The notes: a model not told the origin generated them from the sequence alone. A stretch of 64,000 nt of DNA from 3107 sp965216225 (GCA_965216225.1 CBDCFF010000030.1:162565-226564); one strand, 5' to 3'. Positions 44,589 to 54,374 are shown, counted from the first letter of the stretch. Numbers and translations: made by a program.

Positions 44589-46085
44589 ATGAGCGGAAAA
44601 TTGACACGACGCGGTTTTCTTGGCGGCTTTCTTGGCGGCGTGGGGGCGGGGATTTCAACGGCGGCGCCGGCCGAGGCGCCGCTGATTCAGGCGCGCCCCG
44701 CGCCCCGGCCACGGCCCCGGCCCCGGCGCGCAGCCGCCCCGCCCGTCGCGCCCCTTGACGATCTGATCCGGGCGGCGAATCTGGGCAACGCGCGGATCGG
44801 ATTTGTCGTGGCGGACGGAAAGACCGGCGAAGTGCTGGAGGTGCATAACCCGCTGCTGCCATTGCCCCCGGCAAGTGTCGCCAAATCAATGACGGCGCTT
44901 TACGGGCTCGACAGGCTGGGTGCGGGGTTCCGGTTCGCAACCTGCCTGCTTGCGAACGGACCGGTGAACGATGGCCACCTGCAAGGCGACCTGATACTCG
45001 CCGGCGGCGGCGATCCCACGCTGGACACGGATCGGCTCGGGGATATGGCCGGTCAGTTGAAGGCCGCCGGCATTCAGGAGGTGGCGGGCGGTTTCAGGGT
45101 TTATGCCGGGGCGTTTCCGCGGATCGTGGCGATCGACCCGCTGCAACCCGATCATCTGGGATACAACCCGGCGATCTGCGGGCTCAACCTCAACTACAAC
45201 CGCGTGCATTTCGAATGGAAGCGGGCGGGCGAGGCGTATCGGATCGTCATGGATGCGCGGGCGGAACGGTATCGGCCCGAGGTGACGACTGCGCGGATGC
45301 GGATCGTCGAACGCGACCACCCGGTCTATACCTATGAAGAGCGGCAGGGCGGCGATGACTGGACCGTGGCGCGCCGGGCGCTTGGCAGCGACGGCGCGCG
45401 CTGGCTGCCGGTGCGCCATCCGGCGTCGTATGCGGCCGAAGTATTCCAGACATTGGCGCGCGCGCACGGGATACCTCTGAAGCCGCCGCTTGTTCTGCGC
45501 GGCGTCCGGCCACGGGGGGCGGTTGTTGTGGAATCTTTCAGTGACCCCTTGCCCGGGGTATTGCGCGGGATGCTGAGATACTCCACCAACCTGACGGCAG
45601 AGCTTGTCGGGCTGTCGGCGGCGGCGCGCGATGGCGCGGTTCCCGAAAGTCTGCAAGACTCTGCCCGGCGGATGAATCGCTGGATGGCAGAGCGGTATGG
45701 GCTGCATCGGGCCGGGTTCGTGGATCACTCCGGCCTTGGGGGGGACTCGCGCATATCGGCAAGCGTTCTGGTGCGGGCTCTGAACGGGGCCGGGTCGGCC
45801 GGCGTGTTGCGACCGATCCTGAAACAGGTACGAACCGATGAACTGCCCGGCGATCTGAGGGCCAAGACCGGGACGCTGAATTTCGTGTCGGCGCTGGCCG
45901 GGTATTACAGGACGCCGCAGGGAAGGGAACTGACCTTTGCGACCCTCTGTGCCGATGTGGAACGCCGCAATGCGCTGAGCCGGGCCGAGATGGAGCGCCC
46001 GCCCGGCGCCCGCGAGTGGTCGCGCCGGGCGCGTCATCTGCAATACCGGCTTGTCAATCGCTGGGCGGCCTTGCGCGACGCCTGA
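44589..46085 (+). CDS. dacB: D-alanyl-D-alanine carboxypeptidase/endopeptidase, PBP4 (S13) family
   Basis: 498 residues. The N-terminus (TRRGFLGGFLGGVGAGISTA) looks like a twin-arginine-type signal peptide ending near AEA. A proline/arginine-rich linker follows, then the penicillin-binding domain: active-site S-x-x-K in LPPASVAKSMTALYGL, S-x-N in YSTNLTAELVGLSA and K-T-G in AKTGTLNFVSALAGYY. The large insert between the first two motifs is normal for class C PBPs. It trims or cleaves peptidoglycan in the periplasm. Confidence 0.92.
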   Translation: MSGKLTRRGFLGGFLGGVGAGISTAAPAEAPLIQARPAPRPRPRPRRAAAPPVAPLDDLIRAANLGNARIGFVVADGKTGEVLEVHNPLLPLPPASVAKSMTALYGLDRLGAGFRFATCLLANGPVNDGHLQGDLILAGGGDPTLDTDRLGDMAGQLKAAGIQEVAGGFRVYAGAFPRIVAIDPLQPDHLGYNPAICGLNLNYNRVHFEWKRAGEAYRIVMDARAERYRPEVTTARMRIVERDHPVYTYEERQGGDDWTVARRALGSDGARWLPVRHPASYAAEVFQTLARAHGIPLKPPLVLRGVRPRGAVVVESFSDPLPGVLRGMLRYSTNLTAELVGLSAAARDGAVPESLQDSARRMNRWMAERYGLHRAGFVDHSGLGGDSRISASVLVRALNGAGSAGVLRPILKQVRTDELPGDLRAKTGTLNFVSALAGYYRTPQGRELTFATLCADVERRNALSRAEMERPPGAREWSRRARHLQYRLVNRWAALRDA

Positions 46086-46189
46086 GCGCGGGCGGGATCG
46101 GGCGCGGCGTCTTGATCCGGTTGATGAAAAGGCGAAGGCCGGTCCCGGTCCCCGGTCCCGCGCCTGTCACCGCTCGCGCTTTTCGAACC

Positions 46190-46426
46190 GCAGGCATGGC
46201 GCTGAAATCGCGGCCTTTCCCGTCTTCCTGTTCGACGAACCGGGCATAGAGGCCGCGGGCTTCCCGCCCCGGCGCCTGTTGCCGCTTCGGCGCTGCTTGC
46301 GACGGCGGCGGCGCCCCTGGGGCAGGGGGCGGCCGGGTCGAAGCCTGTGACCCGATGCCCGGCGGCGGCGAGGTTGCGGGCCATGGGCGCACCCATGTTG
46401 CCAAGGCCAGTGAAACCGATTTTCAT
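46190..46426 (-). pseudogene. mmsB: 3-hydroxyisobutyrate dehydrogenase remnant (ends kept, middle lost)
   Basis: From ATG 46426 about 35 codons match the NAD-binding start MKIGFTGLGNMGAPMARNLA, then HRVTGFDPAA. After a short degenerate piece, the C-terminal sequence LYARFVEQEDGKGRDFSAM appears in another frame. The central about 200 residues, including the catalytic Lys, are missing. The start overlaps the stop of the upstream hydrolase remnant in ATGA, so the original operon layout is preserved. Valine degradation. Confidence 0.78.
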
Positions 46427-46863
46427 CCGTGCTCTCCTTCGAAATCGAGTCTGACGCCGCGCAGGGGCAGCAGCATGTTGATCACGTCCGGTTCGGGCAC
46501 CTTGTCGGGGCCTGCATGTTTCCAGCGCGCGGTGTGGTCCCTGTCCACGACCCGCGCCCGGATGCCTTCGGCGAAATCGCCCTGTTCGGGGGCGCGGGTC
46601 TTGCGGCGGCATCGACGCGGCTTCGGTCGCCGGTGGCGATCAGTTCTTCGGTCAGGGCGGGCCAGTCCGCCTTTGCCGTCGATCAGGGCCATGCGGATAA
46701 TGGCGTCATCCTGCCATTCGTTCAGCGCCGCTTTGATTTTCAGGCACATGTCGCGGGTCAGCGCATTCATCGCCCCGGGCCGGTTCAGGGTGATGTGTCC
46801 GATCCGCCCCTCCCGGCGAATGTCGATACCGGCCATTCGTTCCCCGGTCAGTGCGAAATCCAT
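46423..46863 (-). pseudogene. 3-hydroxyisobutyryl-CoA hydrolase (enoyl-CoA hydratase family), hollowed out
   Basis: 146 codons against about 350 in the family. The first 60 match the crotonase-fold start (GRIGHITLNRPGAMNALTRD, then IKAALNEWQDDAIIRMALID). The last about 50 match the C-terminus (FAEGIRARVVDRDHTARWKH, then VINMLLPLRGVRLDF). The central part with the acyl-CoA pocket and catalytic residues is gone, with a scrambled stretch around 46600-46670 between. The frame happens to stay open across the junction. It is the partner of mmsB in valine breakdown. Confidence 0.78.
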
Positions 46864-46917
46864 CCCGTTGCCCTTGCGATCCCTGACTGGAAGACCGGCA
46901 ATGCAAGTGCCGGATTG

Positions 46918-48051
46918 TCAGAGATCGGTGTGAAATTCCGCAATCAGGTGATCGACAACCGCTTTCAGGCTGCCCTGTTTGTCCCTGCCATCGCCCGAGG
47001 CGGCGCTGAAGGCGGCGCGCTGGCGGTCGGCCGAAGTGCCCGCGTTCAGCATGGTCCGGGCATTTTCGACCTCTTCCATCGCCCCGAGCGCCTCGGCATC
47101 CTCTGCCAGAAGTTCCAGCAGTTCTTCCAGAAGATCGGCATAGGGCACGATCTGCATTCGCCCGAAATCAATCAGCCCCTCGGACACGCCATAGCGCTGC
47201 GCGCGCCAGCGGTTTTCGGAAATCAGGAAGTTGTCGTAAAGCCGCCAGCGCTGGTTCCTGCGGGCCAGCCGCCACAGCATCCGGGTGATGCATTGGGTAA
47301 GTGCGGCGAGCGTCAGCGCATGTTCCAGCCGCGGGGCCACGTCGCAGATGCGCGATTCAATGGTCGGGAAGCGCGAGGAGGGGCGCAGATCCCACCAGAT
47401 CTTCGAACTGTCCTCGATCACGCCAAGGCCGCAGAGCGCATCGACAGAGCGTTCGAAACTGCCCCAGCTTTCCAGTTTCGGCGGCAGGCCGGTGCGCGGC
47501 AGATTGTCGAAAACGGTCAGCCGGTAGGAGTTGAGCCCGGTATCTTCGCCCTGCCAGTATGGCGAAGAGCACGACAGCGCCAGCAGATGCGGCAGAAAAT
47601 AACCAAGCTGGTTCATCAGGTCGATGCGCATGTCGTGGTTTTCGATGCCCACATGCACATGCATCCCGCAGATCAGCATCCGCCGGGCCACGCCCGCGAG
47701 ATCCTTTTGCAAGGCGTTGTAACGATCCCGGTCGGTGTGGGTCTGGAATTTCCACTCGGCGAAGGGATGGCAGGACACGGCGACGGGCGCAAGGCCCAGT
47801 TTTCCGGCCTCGTCGGCCACGGTTGCACGCAGGCGTCGCAGGTCCGAGCGGGCCTCGCCAATGGTGCGGCAGACGCGCGTGCCGACCTCGATCTGGCAGT
47901 TCAGAAATTCCGGGCTGACCTGACCTTCAAGCCTTGCGGCGCAGCAGGCCATCAGTTCTTCCGGCGCGTCGGCGAGGGCGCCCGTCGATGGATCGACCAG
48001 CAGGTACTCCTCTTCGATGCCGAGAGTGAATTCCGGTTCAACTATTGTCAT
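46918..48051 (-). CDS. carboxylate-amine ligase, YbdK/GCS2 family
   Basis: About 377 residues of the glutamate-cysteine-ligase 2 group: FTLGIEEEYLLVDPSTG at the N-terminus (ATP/metal-binding Glu run), LICGMHVHVGIENHD and PTIESRICDVAPRLEHALTL. Members have weak gamma-glutamylcysteine synthetase activity and mostly unknown physiological substrates. Start at 48051 is chosen from the family N-terminus (MTIVEPEFTLGIEEE). Confidence 0.88.
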   Translation of the reverse strand: MTIVEPEFTLGIEEEYLLVDPSTGALADAPEELMACCAARLEGQVSPEFLNCQIEVGTRVCRTIGEARSDLRRLRATVADEAGKLGLAPVAVSCHPFAEWKFQTHTDRDRYNALQKDLAGVARRMLICGMHVHVGIENHDMRIDLMNQLGYFLPHLLALSCSSPYWQGEDTGLNSYRLTVFDNLPRTGLPPKLESWGSFERSVDALCGLGVIEDSSKIWWDLRPSSRFPTIESRICDVAPRLEHALTLAALTQCITRMLWRLARRNQRWRLYDNFLISENRWRAQRYGVSEGLIDFGRMQIVPYADLLEELLELLAEDAEALGAMEEVENARTMLNAGTSADRQRAAFSAASGDGRDKQGSLKAVVDHLIAEFHTDL

Positions 48052-48126
48052 CGGCCCACCTTCCGGGTCTGGTCCCGTCGAGCAAAGCAAACTTCGGCAG
48101 TCATGGCAAGTTTGACGGCTGCCGGT

Positions 48127-48312
48127 CTATCCGAGGGCTTCCGCCAGTCTGGCGGCGGCAAGAATTTCTTCGGCGATCTCGCGGGCCGCGTCCGGATCGA
48201 AATCCATCGGAATCTCGGTTCCGCCTTCCGAGACGAAAATCCGCACCATGCCCTGATCGGTCGGCCCGATTTGCAGATTTGCCTCAAGTTCTCTTTCGGT
48301 GTTGATACCCAT
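48127..48312 (-). CDS. small conserved protein (DUF6324-like)
   Basis: 61 acidic residues, MGINTERELEANLQIGPTDQ, followed by GTEIPMDFDPDAAREIAEE. I recognise it tentatively as a short uncharacterised family common in Rhodobacteraceae (DUF6324). No signal peptide or membrane helix. It lies 75 bases upstream of the GCS2-type ligase gene on the same strand and may be cotranscribed. Confidence 0.65.
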   Translation of the reverse strand: MGINTERELEANLQIGPTDQGMVRIFVSEGGTEIPMDFDPDAAREIAEEILAAARLAEALG

Positions 48313-48506
48313 CTTGCGCTCTCCGGACGGTCGGCGGACGGGCTATCCGTTTTGCGCCCGTGATGCAAGCGCCGCAGGCATGGCGGATGGGCGACCGGCG
48401 GGACGGCGGGACGGCCCTGCAAGGGCGAAGGCAATCGGAAATTCCCGGATTGGCCCTTTCGGACGCTTGCATTTGCGCGGCAACAGGGCTAAATCGCGCA
48501 GGCAGT

Positions 48507-48583
48507 GCCGCCTTAGCTCAGCAGGTCAGAGCGCTGGATTGTGGATCCAGAGGTCCCCCGTTCAAGCCGGGGAGGCGGTACCA
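48507..48583 (+). tRNA. tRNA-His (GUG anticodon)
   Basis: Cloverleaf with acceptor GCCGCCT pairing with AGGCGGT, D arm AGCTCAGCAGGTCAGAGC, anticodon loop ATTGTGGA (anticodon GTG) and T arm CCCCG-TTCAAGC-CGGGG. The discriminator base is A73 and the base before G1 is T, so the normally universal G-1:C73 pair is absent, as reported for many alphaproteobacteria. CCA is encoded. Confidence 0.93.
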
Positions 48584-48624
48584 TCCCCCGGCATCTTTCC
48601 TTCCTGCCCGTGCGTCTGGCTGGG

Positions 48625-48700
48625 ACGGCAGAACAAAGCCGCAGGCGCGGATCATCTCATGGGAGGCCGCCATGATCGCGTTGATTTCCGAACGTTTCAT
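48625..48700 (-). pseudogene. D-lyxose/D-mannose isomerase, N-terminal fragment
   Basis: About 25 codons from ATG 48700, MKRSEINAIMAASHEMIRAC then GFVLP, match the start of D-lyxose ketol-isomerases. Similarity stops after this, close to tRNA-His. The start overlaps the glycoside hydrolase stop in ATGA, so it was the next gene of the sugar operon. The rest (about 200 residues with the metal site) is gone. Confidence 0.6.
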
Positions 48701-49812
48701 GTCTGCCTCCCGGACTGTCTGAGAAATTCGATCACCATCGCCGCGGTCCATGTGAACCGGGCGCCGCCGCAGGGCTCTCCGATGATCGGGTTGTAATATT
48801 CGGCAAAGCCGCCCTGTTCGATCAGGCGCACGCTGTCGGCAACGATGCGCGAGACGATGTCGGTCTTTCCGGCCCGTCGCAACCCGTCGGCGATCATGTA
48901 GTTCACGATCAGCCAGGCCGCGCCAGTAGCGCAGAGCGTCGAAGTCGGAAGACGCCGGATCGTGGCTGGGAACCAGAAAGCTGGCCCTTTCCCCGAACTT
49001 CGCGACCCGCGCGGCAATCGCCGCCGCGCGCCGCGCAGTGCCGCGATTTTCGCGCGATCCCGTCCTCGCCCAGGGTCTCTGCCAGATCGCTGCACGAGCG
49101 GATCAGGATGGCGTTGAAGCCGGGATCGGGCATCCGAAAAGGTGAGGTCGTGCAGTCTGGAATTGTCCCAGCCGAGGCTGCGGAAGCGCTGCACCAGCCA
49201 GCGTTCGTATTGCGCCTGTGTCGGCCGGTGCGCAGGATTGGTGCGCTGGGTGTCGCGGCGGGTGAAGGGGGCCACGCCCGCGGTCGGAACCCGGTCGAGC
49301 GCCGCGTCCCAGTCCACCGAATTGTCGCGCCCGGATTCCCAGGGGTGGATAATCGCAACCAGCCCGGTGCCATTCGGATCGCGGCACCGGAAGAACCATT
49401 CGTGCCAGGCGTCAATGCGCGGCAGCAGGGCGCGGGCGCGTTGGGCGGCAAGCGCGCGGTCGGTCGCACGTTCGTACAGTCTTCGCGCCACAAAGCCCGC
49501 CACCGGAGGCTGGGTGATGCCCGATGTCGCTGTCCTGCGGCCCGTCCGCCAGACCTCGGGCCCCGGAAAATATCCGTCATCTTGCCGGTGGAAGACGATA
49601 TGCGGCACCATGCCGTCATCCCATTGATGGGCGAACAGGGTGTCGATCTCTGTCCAGGCGCGCGCCTCGCTGAAATGCGCCATGCCCAGTGCGCTCAGGC
49701 AACTGTCCCAGTTCCACTGGAACGGATAAAGGCCGCGGGTCGGTACGGTGTAGGCACCGAGGTCGTTTTCGCGGAGGATTTCCCCGGTCCGGTCAATCAG
49801 GGAATGTGCCAT
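48697..49812 (-). pseudogene. MGH1/GH63-like glycoside hydrolase, frameshifted
   Basis: The N-terminal 220 residues fit the (alpha/alpha)6-barrel mannosylglycerate/glucosylglycerate-hydrolase-like group: GLYPFQWNWDSCLSALGMAH, FAHQWDDGMVPHIVFH, HPWESGRDNSVDWD. The C-terminus also fits (WLIVNYMIADGLRR, GGARFTWTAAMVIEFLR). In between the true sequence moves to another frame (PDPGFNAILIRSCSDLAETL) and then a third (SHDPASSDFDALRYW), and is shorter than expected. At least two frameshifting changes and some deletion make it inactive. Confidence 0.75.
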
Positions 49813-49820
49813 GGGAGTGA

Positions 49821-50864
49821 TTACACCACCTTCAAAGTGGATTTCGGGTCGAACCAGCGCACCCGGTCCTGCTGCGGCACCAGCGTCAGCGTGTCTTCGG
49901 GCCTGACCGACAGGTCGCTGTCAAGCACCGCGCGCAGCATCGTTCCATCGACCTCGCAGGTGATCAGCAGATGCGAGCCCAGCGGCTCGACCACCTTTAC
50001 AACCCCCGTCAGCCCGTCATCCGCCGGGCGCAGATCCTCGGGCCGGATGGCGAACCGCAGCGCCGACATGCGGGTATCCGGTCCGTCAAGGGTCTGACCG
50101 GCCACCTTCCACCTGCCGTTTCCGGCAGGCGTGGCGGGCAGGAAATTCATTGGCGGATTGCCGATGAAGCCCGCGACGAATTCGGCGGCGGGATTGCGGT
50201 AGACCTCGATGGGCGAAGCCGCCTGAATGATCCGGCCCTGATGCGTGACGCTGATTCGGTCGGCGAGACTCATCGCCTCGACCTGATCGTGGGTGACGTA
50301 GATCGCCGTGGTCCTGCTTTCGGCCAGAACGCCCTTCAGTTCGACCCGCATCTCCAGCCGCAGCAGCGCGTCGAGATTCGACAGCGGCTCGTCCATCAGG
50401 ATCACGTCGAGTTCTATCGCCAGAGCCCGCGCCACCGCAACCCGCTGGCGCTGCCCGCCCGACAGTTCGCCCGAGTAGCGCGTCAGAAGCTGCTCGATGT
50501 GCATCAGCGTCGCGGTACGCTCGACCCGCCGCCTGACCTCTTCCCGCGGCAGTTTCTGCATCCGCAGGCCAAAGCCGATATTCCCGGCCACGGTGAGATG
50601 CGGGAAGACGGCGTAGTTCTGGAACACCATCGCGATGCCGCGATCCCTGGGCGGCAGGTGATCGACACGGCGTCCCCCGATCCGAACCTCGCCGGTCGAT
50701 GCGGTCTCAAGCCCCGCGATGATCCGCAAAAGCGTGGTCTTGCCGCACCCCGACGCCCCCAGCAGGACCATGAATTCCCGATCCTCGATCGTCAGGTCGA
50801 TTGAATGCAGCGCCTGATGGGCGCCGAAGGTCTTGGCGACGTTGCTGATCCGGATTTCAGCCAT
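49821..50864 (-). CDS. sugar ABC transporter ATP-binding protein (MalK/UgpC type)
   Basis: About 347 residues from MAEIRISNVAKTFGAHQALH. Walker A is VLLGASGCGKTTLLRIIAGL, signature LSGGQRQRVAVARALA, Walker B VILMDEPLSNLD and the switch His in IYVTHDQVEAM. The C-terminal TOBE-like part is FAIRPEDLRPADDG. It powers uptake through the adjacent MalG- and MalF-type permeases. Start at 50864 is chosen by family alignment. Intact, although its permease and binding-protein partners are broken. Confidence 0.92.
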   Translation of the reverse strand: MAEIRISNVAKTFGAHQALHSIDLTIEDREFMVLLGASGCGKTTLLRIIAGLETASTGEVRIGGRRVDHLPPRDRGIAMVFQNYAVFPHLTVAGNIGFGLRMQKLPREEVRRRVERTATLMHIEQLLTRYSGELSGGQRQRVAVARALAIELDVILMDEPLSNLDALLRLEMRVELKGVLAESRTTAIYVTHDQVEAMSLADRISVTHQGRIIQAASPIEVYRNPAAEFVAGFIGNPPMNFLPATPAGNGRWKVAGQTLDGPDTRMSALRFAIRPEDLRPADDGLTGVVKVVEPLGSHLLITCEVDGTMLRAVLDSDLSVRPEDTLTLVPQQDRVRWFDPKSTLKVV

Positions 50865-50898
50865 TTCTCCGGTTCCTTGTGCTGGCGCGGCCCGGGGC

Positions 50899-51744
50899 TC
50901 AGCGGTTGGCGATGCCCCACATCGCAAAGAGGTACTTGCGCACCGCGAAGATGAAGATCAGCGCTGGCACGACGAGGATGAAGCCGCCGGCGAATTTCAG
51001 GTGCAGCGGCGACGTGTCGAGGTTTTGCAGCAGGAACGCGGTCAGCGTCCGGTTCTCGATTGTCAGCACCGCGGCGGCGAAGACCTCGTTCCACGAGATC
51101 ACGAAGGCAAAGATTGCCGACGCCGTGATGCCGGGCAGGATCAGCGGCAACACCACCCTGGTGAAGGCGGTCAGCCGGGTGCATCCCAGCGTCCACGCGG
51201 CCTCTTCCAGTTCGACCGGAATGCCCGAGAAGAGCGAGAAGGTAATCAGAACCGCGAACGGAATCGCCAGCGTCGTATGCACCAGCGCCAGACCGAAGGC
51301 GGTGTCGTCAAGCCCGGTCCGAATGAACATGACCGCCAGCGGCAGCGCCAGAAGCGGCAGCGGGAAGGCGCGGGTCAGCAGGACCAGAAGCTGGAACACC
51401 TCCTTTCCCCGGAAGTCGAACCGCGACAGCGCATAGCCCGCCGGAGCCCCGATGACGATGGACATGATCATTGTCATCCCGGCCACCAGAACCGAGTTTT
51501 TCAGCGCCCTGAGCATTCCGCCGAAACCGGCGAAGAAGGTCAGGCTGCCGAGATCGAATTCGGGGATGAAGGGCTTGGGAAAGCCATTGACGGTCTCTGG
51601 CGACGACAGCGTGTTGATCAGCAGGAAATAGATCGGCACGATCACCCAGGTGCACAGCAGCACGACGGACGATATGTAGAGGTAGCGACCCGATCTGCGG
51701 GTGTCGGTCACGGCGCCGATGGCGACGGCATTGGCATCGGTCAT
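50899..51744 (-). CDS. sugar ABC transporter permease (MalG/UgpE type)
   Basis: About 281 residues with six membrane helices and the permease EAA loop ELEEAAWTLGCTRLTAFTRV followed by LPLILPG. Start at 51744 (MTDANAVAIGAVTDTRRSG) overlaps the stop of the MalF-type partner by a few bases. Downstream the ATPase gene begins 34 bases later. Intact. Confidence 0.9.
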   Translation of the reverse strand: MTDANAVAIGAVTDTRRSGRYLYISSVVLLCTWVIVPIYFLLINTLSSPETVNGFPKPFIPEFDLGSLTFFAGFGGMLRALKNSVLVAGMTMIMSIVIGAPAGYALSRFDFRGKEVFQLLVLLTRAFPLPLLALPLAVMFIRTGLDDTAFGLALVHTTLAIPFAVLITFSLFSGIPVELEEAAWTLGCTRLTAFTRVVLPLILPGITASAIFAFVISWNEVFAAAVLTIENRTLTAFLLQNLDTSPLHLKFAGGFILVVPALIFIFAVRKYLFAMWGIANR

Positions 51745-53611
51745 ATCCTGGCCCCCTTCGGAACCCGCAGCGCGCGCAGGATGACCAGGGTGAAGCCGAT
51801 CGAAATCGCCAGGATGATCAGCGCCATCGCGGCGGCGGCGGTGCTGTCGAGCAGGTCGAACCGGTAGGCGTAGCAACTGTCTGTTTCATGCGGTTTCCTG
51901 ACGATAATTTTGGCCTGTTCGCAGCATTGCGTCGAGAACGGTCAGCAGCTTTCCGGCGCATGGAGTGACGGCGACTTTGACCGGCTTTCCGGCGTCCTGA
52001 AGGTGTTTGCGAAAGCTTCGAAATACAGGGTCATGTCGGGACGCGATAAAGGCTGCGGGATAAAGCGCGCGCCGGACATTGGCGCGCCCGCCCCGGATGC
52101 GGCGTTTGCCTTTGAACAGACCAGAGTCGCAGGCATACGGCGGCAAACCTGCGAGAACTGTTATTTTGCGGCGATCCAGTTTACCGGGTTCCGGAAGCGA
52201 AGTGATCAGGACGGCGATCAGGACGGCGATCAGGACGGCGGCCGGAACGGGCCAATGCCGGGGATGGATTGCAGTCGGGCGTGATCCCGGGCCAATCTGT
52301 CATGTTGCTGAATATGCGCGGCTGTTTCCACCTCGCATCGCTTCGGCCGACGCTCCGGAATGCGCAGCAGGCCGGCAATACGGTCACGGTCAGGATCCGG
52401 CGCAGACGAGGGCGCCACCTTCAGGGCGGATCCCATGCGGGCCGGCATCCGTGCATCAACCTTGTCGGTCCTGGCCAACAGCCCCGTGGCACGTGCAAAA
52501 TCACGCGCCTGACGTGGAGTGACCCGAACAAAGGGTTCATCAGCCGCGCCCAACGCATCCATCAAAGGGCGTTCATGGCCGCCGGTGGCTTCGAAAACGA
52601 CAATCCGACCCATGTATTCGCGGGCAAGGCGCTGCTGTTCTGATCGGCTTGTTTCCACCTTGCGGTGCTCTCCGGTTTCGGCTTCAAATATGTCGATCCA
52701 GTTCCTGGCAACATCGACGCCAATGTAGTTCTGTGTCATGACAGGGGTCCTGTCCCTGATCTGCGGGGTCGGCTGTGAAGAGCCGACCCATGCAACTGTT
52801 CAGGTTCAATGGGTCTGACAGACGGGCCCCACGCCACGCTGCGGTGTTCACCACCAGGGTTTCCACGGGATCCCGTCTGTCAGAACTCTCAAGGCCACAA
52901 CCCAAAGAGACAAGGATTCCCCCATCAGCACCGGGAACAGGGTTCCGCCAAGCGCCGCCACCACGGCGAATATCTCGAACGCAAGGATGATCCGCAGGAC
53001 CAGCGCCGTTTGCAGCGACGGACGCAGAAGCGGCAGGGTGACGCAAAGGAAGCGTTTCCAGGGCGAGGCCCCGAAAACTTCGGCGGCTTCGTGGTATTCC
53101 TTGGGGATTAGCCCGATACTGGCCACAAGGATCACCAGCATGATCGCGGTGGCGCGCCATATCTCGGCCAGCGCGATGGCAAGGAAAACGATGCCGGGAT
53201 GCTGGCAGGACAGGAAATTCACGGGCCTGTCAACGATGCCGAGCGCCCCCATCATCGAATTGAGAAAGCCCGATTGCTCGAAGATCGCCAGCCAGATGAT
53301 CCCGGCCGCCAGATCGGAAATGCCCAGCGGGATCATCCAGATGTATAGGATCAGTTCGCGGCCCTTCTGCATCCGGCTGACCATGGTTGCCATCAACAGC
53401 GCCAGCGCAACCTGAATGGGAACCACCGCCGCCGCCGCCAGCAACAGCGTATTGCGCAGTGAAATCGGAAATTTCCAATAGCCGACCACTTCGCGGAAGT
53501 TGTCCAGCGTGAACCCCGCTCCGGTGCTGAACGCCTGCTGCGAGACCAGCACGAAGGGGTAGAGGAAAAACACGCACAGGAACAGCGTGACCGGCAGGAT
53601 CAGAAGGTAGG
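51742..53611 (-). pseudogene. sugar ABC transporter permease (MalF/UgpA type), broken twice
   Basis: The main piece (52848-53611) covers most of the permease: LYPFVLVSQQAFSTGAGFTL, MATMVSRMQKGRELILYIWM and an EAA loop in EYHEAAEVFGASPWKRFLCV. It lacks its first residues, which are cut by IS481 copy 3. An IS110-type element then separates it from the last about 44 codons (51742-51875, AMALIILAISIGFTLVILRA). It cannot form a transporter with the MalG-type partner. Confidence 0.85.
51876..52848 (-). mobile_element. IS110-family element interrupting the MalF-type gene
   Basis: Ends are approximate, set by where the permease sequence resumes. The transposase frame 52230-52739 begins YIGVDVARNWIDIFEAETGE (first Asp of the RuvC-like DEDD domain) and has EATGGHERPLMDAL and TDKVDARMPARM. 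It runs to SIPGIGP, the start of the Transposase_20 domain, and then stops. The rest (GRANVRRALYPAAFIASRHD, then AVTPCAGKLLTVLDAML) is in another frame down to 51886. A 12-bp unit repeated three times at 52204-52239 lies near the break. Confidence 0.8.
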
Positions 53612-54374
53612 TGTTCCATCCCGGACGATCAGATAGACCCTCGCCGCTCTGGCCTGTTCATGGCAAGATCGGTCCTGCGTGAGATTCGGGACGGGGACAA
53701 GACATGCTGATTTCTTTGCACAAGCAGGCGACGACGACGCCGAAGATCCGGGCCGCGATCCAGGCGAGCAAAGAACCCGCGTGGATCGTGGCCGAGCGCT
53801 ATGGCATCCCGGAGCAGACGGTGTGGAGACACCGTCCATGACCGGAGCCACACGGCGCACAGGTTGCAGACCACACTCACGCCAGCGCAGGAGGCCGTGG
53901 CGGTCTCGCTGAGACAGAGTCTGCTGCTGCCGCTCGACGACCTGCTCGCCGTGGTCCGCGAGTTTCTCAACCCGAACGTCTCGCGCTCCGGGCTGGATCG
54001 ATGCCTGCGCCGATGCCTGCGCCGTCATGGGGTCGGCTCCCTCCGTGACCTGAAGCCGAAGGTGGCGAAGCCCGCGCACAAGCCTTTCAAGGCATACGAG
54101 CCCGGCTACATCCACATCGACGTGAAATACCTGCCGCAGACTAACGGCATGGTCGAGCGTTTCAACGGTCGGATCGAGGACGTGCTCCAGAGCCACCGTT
54201 TCCGCAGCGGCGAGGAACTCGAACAGACGCTTCTCCGCTACGTCCGCCTCCACAACGGCCATCTGCCGCAATCCGTTCTGAAAGGCCGCACGCCAATTGA
54301 TGCGCTCAAGGACTGGCATCGAGAAAAGCCCGAGCTCTTCAGAAAGAAGCCATACAATCACACGGGATGTGACA
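53612..54374 (+). mobile_element. IS481-family element, copy 3 (internally deleted)
   Basis: 763 bp with both ends of the family intact (TGTTCCATCCCGGACGAT at the left; ACGGGATGTGACA at the right). Relative to copy 2 it has lost about 294 bp between two occurrences of GCCGCAGA and gained a 12-bp duplication (CGATGCCTGCGC twice at 53999-54022). It separates the MalF-type permease from the substrate-binding protein and removes sequence from both. Confidence 0.87.
53701..54374 (+). pseudogene. IS481 transposase, copy 3, catalytic core deleted
   Basis: The frame joins HIDVKYLPQ directly to TNGMVERFNGR, so the first Asp and the Glu remain but the second Asp region (VLTDNGKEF) and its surroundings are missing. 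The deletion is in frame. The upstream helix-turn-helix piece (from ATG 53704) is separated by the same frame break as in the other copies. It cannot transpose on its own but could still be mobilised through its intact ends. Confidence 0.8.

Noticed and set aside
44680..44760. Arg/Pro-rich stretch in the PBP4 gene as a possible frameshift
   Set aside because: It is a plausible periplasmic linker between the signal peptide and the penicillin-binding domain, and all catalytic motifs follow in the same frame.
52204..52239. Three 12-bp repeats considered as a CRISPR-like or iteron array
   Set aside because: Perfect head-to-tail repeats without spacers, inside the IS110 transposase gene; best explained by slippage. 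No CRISPR array or origin iterons were found in the window.
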